Positions 60,031 to 64,000 of a DNA stretch of 64,000 bases are shown one piece after another. Source of the stretch: Prauserella cavernicola (GTDB taxonomy: Bacteria; Actinomycetota; Actinomycetes; Mycobacteriales; Pseudonocardiaceae); assembly GCF_016595675.1 (NCBI RefSeq), contig NZ_JAENJH010000015.1:18724-82723 (forward strand), in the 5' to 3' direction. A program made the position numbers and the translations under genes. The notes under the pieces are model-generated. The model was not told the DNA's origin and searched no databases. It saw only the letters and a program-made list of their open reading frames with translations. How positions within the stretch are numbered: the stretch's first letter is position 1; the number at the start of each line of letters is the position of its first letter.

Positions 60031-63003
60031 TCAGCTCTCGTAGAACAGGCGGTCCACCACGGCGTGGGCCCTGCGCGTCGTCCGCCGGTACGAGTCGAGG
60101 AACTCGCCGGGGTCCTCGTCGGGTGGATAACCGAACACCCTGGCCACGGCCGCCAGTTCCCGGCCCGACGTGGGCAGCTGGTCCATCGGCTTGCCGCGGA
60201 CGAGCGTCGCCGCGTTGCGGGCCTTGCTGGCCAGCAGCCACGACTCCAGCAGCGACTCGACGTCATCGCCGTCCGCGAGGCCGGCATCGGCGAGCGCGCG
60301 CAGGGCGTCCGCCGTGGACGGCGTGCGCAGGGCCTCGAGCTCGTGGGCATAGCGCAGCTGCATCAGCTGCACCGTCCACTCGACGTCGGCGAGTCCGCCG
60401 CGGCCCAGCTTGGCGTGCGTGGTCGGGTCGGCGCCACGCGGCATGCGCTCGGTGTCGACCCGTGCCTTGATTCGGCGCACCTCGCGGATCTTCGTGGCAT
60501 CGAGCCCGCCCTCGGGGTAGCGCACCGGGTCGATGACGGCGATGAACCGGGCGCCGAGGTCCTCGTCGCCCGCCACGAAGCGGGCCCGCAGCAACGCCTG
60601 TGCCTCCCACACCGCGCCCCAGCGTGCGTAGTACGCGCGGTACGACTCGAGCGTGCGCACGAGCGGCCCACTGCGGCCTTCGGGGCGCAGGTTGGCGTCG
60701 ACCTCGAGGGCCGGGTCCTGGCTGGGTGCGCCGAGGATCTTGCGCACGGTCTCGGCGACCGACGTCGCGAACTTCAGTGCCTCGGTGTCGCCTGCCTCGC
60801 CCTGCTTCTCACAGACGAACAGCACGTCGGCGTCCGACCCGTAGCTGAGTTCGCGACCGCCGAGCCGACCCATGCCGATCACGGCGATCTTCGCGGGCTC
60901 GGCGCCCACCTCGGCGACGCGCTGGCGGATCGCCGCGGCGAGCGCGCTCTGCAGCACCGCTCCCCACACCGACGACAGTGCCTCGCACACGGCGGGCACG
61001 TCGAGCAGACCGAGCAGGTCGGCGCAGGCCACCCGTAGTAGCTCGTGCCGCCGCAGCGACCGGGCGGCGGCGACGGAGGCCTTGAGACCCGGCTGCCTGC
61101 GGGCCGCCGCCCGCAGCGACACCGCGACCTCGGCCGGGGTGCGCCCGGCCAGCCGTTCCGGCTCGCCGAGCATCTGCAGCACCTCGGGTGCCCGCACCAG
61201 CAGGTCGGGCACCAGCCGCGACGTGCCGAGCAGAAACGCCAGGTGCTCCACCACCGCTGCCTCGTCACGCAGCACCCGCAGGTACCAGGGAGTGTCGGCC
61301 AGCGCCTCGGACACACGTCGGTACGCCAGCAGCCCGCCGTCGGGGTCGGTGGTGTCGGCCAGCAGGTCGAGCACGACGGGCAGCAGTGTCTGCTGGATGG
61401 CCGCCCGCCGGGACATGCCGGACGTGAGCGCCTGGATGTGGCGGAGCGCGCCGTCCGGTGCCGCGTAGCCGAGCGCGGCGAGCCTGCTCTCGGCCTGCGA
61501 GGTCGTGAGCCGCAACGCGGCGGTGGGAACGCGCGCCACCGCGTCGAGCAGTGGCCGGTAGAAGAGCTTCTCGTGCAGTGTGCGGATCCGCTGCGCGTGG
61601 CGCCGGTACTCGGCGACCAGGATGGCGCTCTCGGAGCGGTCCCGGCGCGGCGAGACCGCGCTGGCACGGGCGAGCCAGCGCAGCTGGGGGGTGTCGTCGA
61701 ACTCGGGGAAGAGGTGCGTGCGGCGCAGAGCCCTCAGCTGAAGCCGGTGTTCCATCGTCCGCAGGAACTCGTACGACTCGCGCAGCTCGGCCGCGTCCGC
61801 CCTGCCGACGTAGCCACCGGAGCCGAGTGCTTCCAGCGCCTCGACGGTGGTGGCGGACCGGAGGTCGGGGTCGCCGCGCCCGTGGACCAGCTGAAGCAGC
61901 TGCACCGCGAACTCGACGTCGCGCAGGCCGCCCACGCCGAGCTTGAGCTCGCGCTCGGCGATCTCGGAGGGCACGTGCCGCTCGACCCGCCTGCGCATCT
62001 GCTGGACGTCGACGACGAAGTTCTCGCGCTCGGCCGCCACCCACACCATCGGAGCGACCAGCTCGGCGTAACGACGGCCCAGCTCCTCGTCGCCCGCGGC
62101 GGGACGAGCCTTGAGCAGCGCCTGGAACTCCCAGGTGCGAGCCCACTTCTTGTAGTAGGCCTCGTGCCCGTCGAGCGTTCTCACCAACGCGCCGGCCTTG
62201 CCCTCGGGGCGCAGCGCGGCGTCGACCTCGAAGCAGGCCTTGCCGACCACGCGCATCATCGTGGTCGCCAGGCGCGTGGCGATCTGGAGATCGCCGTCGC
62301 CCGCGAAGACCACGTCGACATCGCTGACGTAGTTGAGTTCGCGGCCACCGCACTTGCCCATGGCGATCACGGCCAGCGTCGCCTCGTCAGCCGAGGAGAC
62401 CTCCTGGTCGGCGACGACGAGCCCGGCCCGCAGCGCGGCGTCGGCGAGCTCGGTGAGCGCGTTCGTGATGTCGGTGAAGGACGGACGCTCCAGGTCGCGC
62501 TCGATCAGGTGCCCGACGTCGCCCGCGGCGATCTCCAGGAGCAGTCCGCGGTAGCCCTTGCGCAACGCCTGCTCTGCCTCGAGCCCGGTAAGCACCTCGC
62601 CCTCCGGGGCAACGGCCTCACGCAGAGCCCGCGTGTACTCGGCGACGGGCGTCACCGTCTTGGCGCTGAGGCGTCGCCAGTCCGAGGGCGAGCCGACGAG
62701 GAAGTCGGCGATGGCCGTCGACGTGCCCAGCACGCCGACGAGCCTGCCGCGCAGCCTCGCGTCGTCCCGCAGAGCCTCGGCCAGTTCGGGCCACTGAGAC
62801 TCGTCGACTTCCCTGAGTCGGTCGAGTGAGCGCAGAGCCAGGTCGGGATCGGGCGCACGGGAGAACGCAGTGAGGATCTGCTCGCTACCGCTGACCGGCC
62901 CGGTGTCGCTCCACCAGCCCGCGGCTCGCAGATCCGTCTCGGCCCGGTCGTCGGTGAAGCCGAACCTCGCCGCGGATGCTCGCGGCCGAACGCTCTCTAC
63001 CAT
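60031..63003 (-). CDS. glnE: Glutamine synthetase adenylyl-/deadenylyltransferase
   Basis: The 990-residue protein has two nucleotidyltransferase halves: GGRELNYVSDVDVVF (deadenylylation, N-terminal) and GGRELSYGSDADVLFV (adenylylation, C-terminal), each with a G-G-R-E-L and D-x-D. Both halves repeat the ALRPEG..G.LVRTL element. It modifies the GlnA tyrosine to switch activity with nitrogen supply. Convergent on glnA, as in mycobacteria (Rv2221c). Confidence 0.96.
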   Translation of the reverse strand: MVESVRPRASAARFGFTDDRAETDLRAAGWWSDTGPVSGSEQILTAFSRAPDPDLALRSLDRLREVDESQWPELAEALRDDARLRGRLVGVLGTSTAIADFLVGSPSDWRRLSAKTVTPVAEYTRALREAVAPEGEVLTGLEAEQALRKGYRGLLLEIAAGDVGHLIERDLERPSFTDITNALTELADAALRAGLVVADQEVSSADEATLAVIAMGKCGGRELNYVSDVDVVFAGDGDLQIATRLATTMMRVVGKACFEVDAALRPEGKAGALVRTLDGHEAYYKKWARTWEFQALLKARPAAGDEELGRRYAELVAPMVWVAAERENFVVDVQQMRRRVERHVPSEIAERELKLGVGGLRDVEFAVQLLQLVHGRGDPDLRSATTVEALEALGSGGYVGRADAAELRESYEFLRTMEHRLQLRALRRTHLFPEFDDTPQLRWLARASAVSPRRDRSESAILVAEYRRHAQRIRTLHEKLFYRPLLDAVARVPTAALRLTTSQAESRLAALGYAAPDGALRHIQALTSGMSRRAAIQQTLLPVVLDLLADTTDPDGGLLAYRRVSEALADTPWYLRVLRDEAAVVEHLAFLLGTSRLVPDLLVRAPEVLQMLGEPERLAGRTPAEVAVSLRAAARRQPGLKASVAAARSLRRHELLRVACADLLGLLDVPAVCEALSSVWGAVLQSALAAAIRQRVAEVGAEPAKIAVIGMGRLGGRELSYGSDADVLFVCEKQGEAGDTEALKFATSVAETVRKILGAPSQDPALEVDANLRPEGRSGPLVRTLESYRAYYARWGAVWEAQALLRARFVAGDEDLGARFIAVIDPVRYPEGGLDATKIREVRRIKARVDTERMPRGADPTTHAKLGRGGLADVEWTVQLMQLRYAHELEALRTPSTADALRALADAGLADGDDVESLLESWLLASKARNAATLVRGKPMDQLPTSGRELAAVARVFGYPPDEDPGEFLDSYRRTTRRAHAVVDRLFYES

Positions 63004-63028
63004 CGATCCTCACCGTAGCCGCATCGAC

Positions 63029-63784
63029 TCAGGCCAGTGGCAGCGTACGACGCTTGTCCGACGCGGGCTCGAGTTCCCCGGCGGCCAGGCGGACGAAGCG
63101 GTGGGCGAACGGCCGCCAGGTCTCGGCGATGTCGGCGTGGACCTCGGCGAGCCGGTCGTCCTCGAAGTCTCGTTCCCGGCCGTACGCGGCGGTCTCGGGG
63201 GCTCCGTCGGCCCAGTTCCGCACGACCTCCGGGGTCGTCTCGATGTGGAACTGGATGCCGTAGACACACCGGTTCAGCCGGAATGCCTGGTGCGGATAAC
63301 GCGGCGCGGACGCCAGGAGGTCGGCGCCCGAGGGCAGCTGTTCGATGACGTCGGTGTGGAACTGCCAGACGTCCTGCATCAACGGCAGGTCCGCGAACAG
63401 CGGATCCGTCCACGCCACGTCCTTCTTCGCGACAAGGCTCGGCCCCACCTCGGGTCCGTCACTTCCGCGCTCCACCCGCCCGCCGGTGGCGACCGCGAGC
63501 ATCTGCGCACCGAGGCACACGGCCAGGGTTGGAAAAGAATCGACCGCGGCGCGGTTCAACAGTCGCCGGACCTGGGCGAGCCACGGATGCCGGGAATCCT
63601 CCTCGGCATTCATGGCGCCACCGAGGCACACCAGCCCCTGATAGCCGTCGAGCCCGTCGGGCAGGGAGTCCTGTGGGGGCAGCCTGACGTCCAGTTCGGC
63701 GCCGGCTTCGCTCAGCCAGTCGCCGAGAGGGCCGAGCGGATCCGTTTCATCGGGCTGGATGACCAGTAGTCGTGGTGCGCTCAC
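63029..63784 (-). CDS. Class I glutamine amidotransferase-like protein
   Basis: The 251-residue protein has the GATase1 fold: LGGAMNAEEDSRHPWLAQ, the Cys nucleophile in LAVCLGAQMLAVATGG and the catalytic His with Glu in YGIQFHIETTPEV. It is a stand-alone domain of the GuaA-like group; the acceptor protein is unknown. GTG 63784 is the start. It overlaps neither neighbour and lies between glnE and the rRNA terminator, 24 bases before the terminator on the same strand. Confidence 0.88.
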   Translation of the reverse strand: MSAPRLLVIQPDETDPLGPLGDWLSEAGAELDVRLPPQDSLPDGLDGYQGLVCLGGAMNAEEDSRHPWLAQVRRLLNRAAVDSFPTLAVCLGAQMLAVATGGRVERGSDGPEVGPSLVAKKDVAWTDPLFADLPLMQDVWQFHTDVIEQLPSGADLLASAPRYPHQAFRLNRCVYGIQFHIETTPEVVRNWADGAPETAAYGRERDFEDDRLAEVHADIAETWRPFAHRFVRLAAGELEPASDKRRTLPLA

Positions 63785-63807
63785 ATTTCCAGCCTACGGG
63801 TGGACAT

Positions 63808-63872
63808 AAAAAAAAGACCCCAGAGGAGGTGGGAGGAATTCCTCGACCAACCTGACCTCTGGGGTCTTTTTT
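63808..63872 (-). terminator. rRNA operon terminator
   Basis: AAAAAAGACCCCAGAGG (ending 63826) pairs with CCTCTGGGGTCTTTTTT (63856-63872), giving a long stem with A and T tracts on both sides that works in both directions. It follows the 5S rRNA gene on the minus strand by 10 bases. Confidence 0.9.
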
Positions 63873-63881
63873 CGAAGTTAA

Positions 63882-64000
63882 GTTCGGCGGTGTCCTACTC
63901 TCCCACACCCCCTCGGGTGCAGTACCATCGGCGCTGGTGGGCTTAGCTTCCGGGTTCGGAATGGGACCGGGCGTGACCCCACCGCTATAACCACCGAAAC
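63882..64000 (-). rRNA. rrf: 5S ribosomal RNA (5' end at window edge)
   Basis: The minus strand starts GTTTCGGTGGTTATAGCGG and carries the conserved GGGGTCACGCCCGGTCCCATTCCG and GAACCCGGAAGCTAAG blocks, ending CACCGCCGAAC. The 119 bases are the length of a complete gene, and the window ends at or within a base or two of the 5' end. The rRNA operon continues to the right. Confidence 0.95.

Overview
The window is high-GC DNA, with GTG starts and 4-base ATGA/GTGA stop-start overlaps throughout, from an actinomycete. Gene content (SARP/AfsR regulator, whiB7 with an AT-hook, uvrD2 with an HRDC end, glnA1-glnE block, actinobacterial UPF0182, F420-type oxidoreductase) points to Pseudonocardiales, something like Amycolatopsis, Prauserella or Saccharomonospora. 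The genus is an inference from gene content only.

Layout. 1-2240: the end of a membrane protein, two small membrane or exported proteins and a DUF72 protein. 2307-9817: a nitrogen-scavenging cluster. Five minus-strand genes, each overlapping the next by 4 bases, encode an NCS2 permease, a cyanuric acid amidohydrolase/barbiturase family enzyme, an NCS1 permease, a biuret-hydrolase-like cysteine amidase and an alpha/beta hydrolase. A GntR gene lies upstream and an allophanate hydrolase is divergent to it. Together they would take cyanuric acid through biuret and allophanate to ammonia and CO2. The promoter carries two GntR-type operators 74 bp apart with a GlnR-type half-box between them. 9935-16015: a mobile or degraded zone with an AraC fragment, an LLM oxidoreductase, an AfsR-type regulator, a hemerythrin, a glycosyltransferase fragment and a tyrosine integrase abutting tRNA-Ala(GGC).

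16090-30279: a type VII secretion-associated small-protein cluster (two YbaB-like, NlpC/P60, WXG100-like), a DsbA-like protein, hrpB, an ion channel-like protein, an ABC exporter, a two-component system, two hypothetical genes, and divergent hutH/IclR. 30293-36738: an ArsR-SRPBCC pair with twin operators, tmRNA, a sensor-domain protein/kinase/LuxR regulator set with a repeated promoter palindrome, an acyltransferase and an amidohydrolase. 36738-41322: smpB-ftsX-ftsE-prfB, a PadR regulator and two initiator tRNAs.

41393-56460 follows the order of the M. tuberculosis Rv3193c-Rv3198c region: UPF0182, PDZ-Lon protease, zincin-like protein, ThiF/YcaO-associated-like protein, AarF kinase, whiB7 and uvrD2. 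The whiB7 gene has a recognisable self-activated promoter, an unusually long upstream ORF (90 codons) and a terminator attenuator. 56527-63784 matches Rv2219-Rv2221c: DUF4191, RDD, glnA (with a full two-box GlnR site), a thioesterase, glnE and a class I amidotransferase. The window ends in a 5S rRNA gene on the minus strand with its terminator, so an rRNA operon enters from the right.

Strongest leads: the cyanurate/biuret operon with combined GntR and GlnR control, the whiB7 leader with its long upstream ORF, the integrase-tRNA junction with two gene fragments, and the twin promoter palindromes of the LiaS/LiaR-like system.
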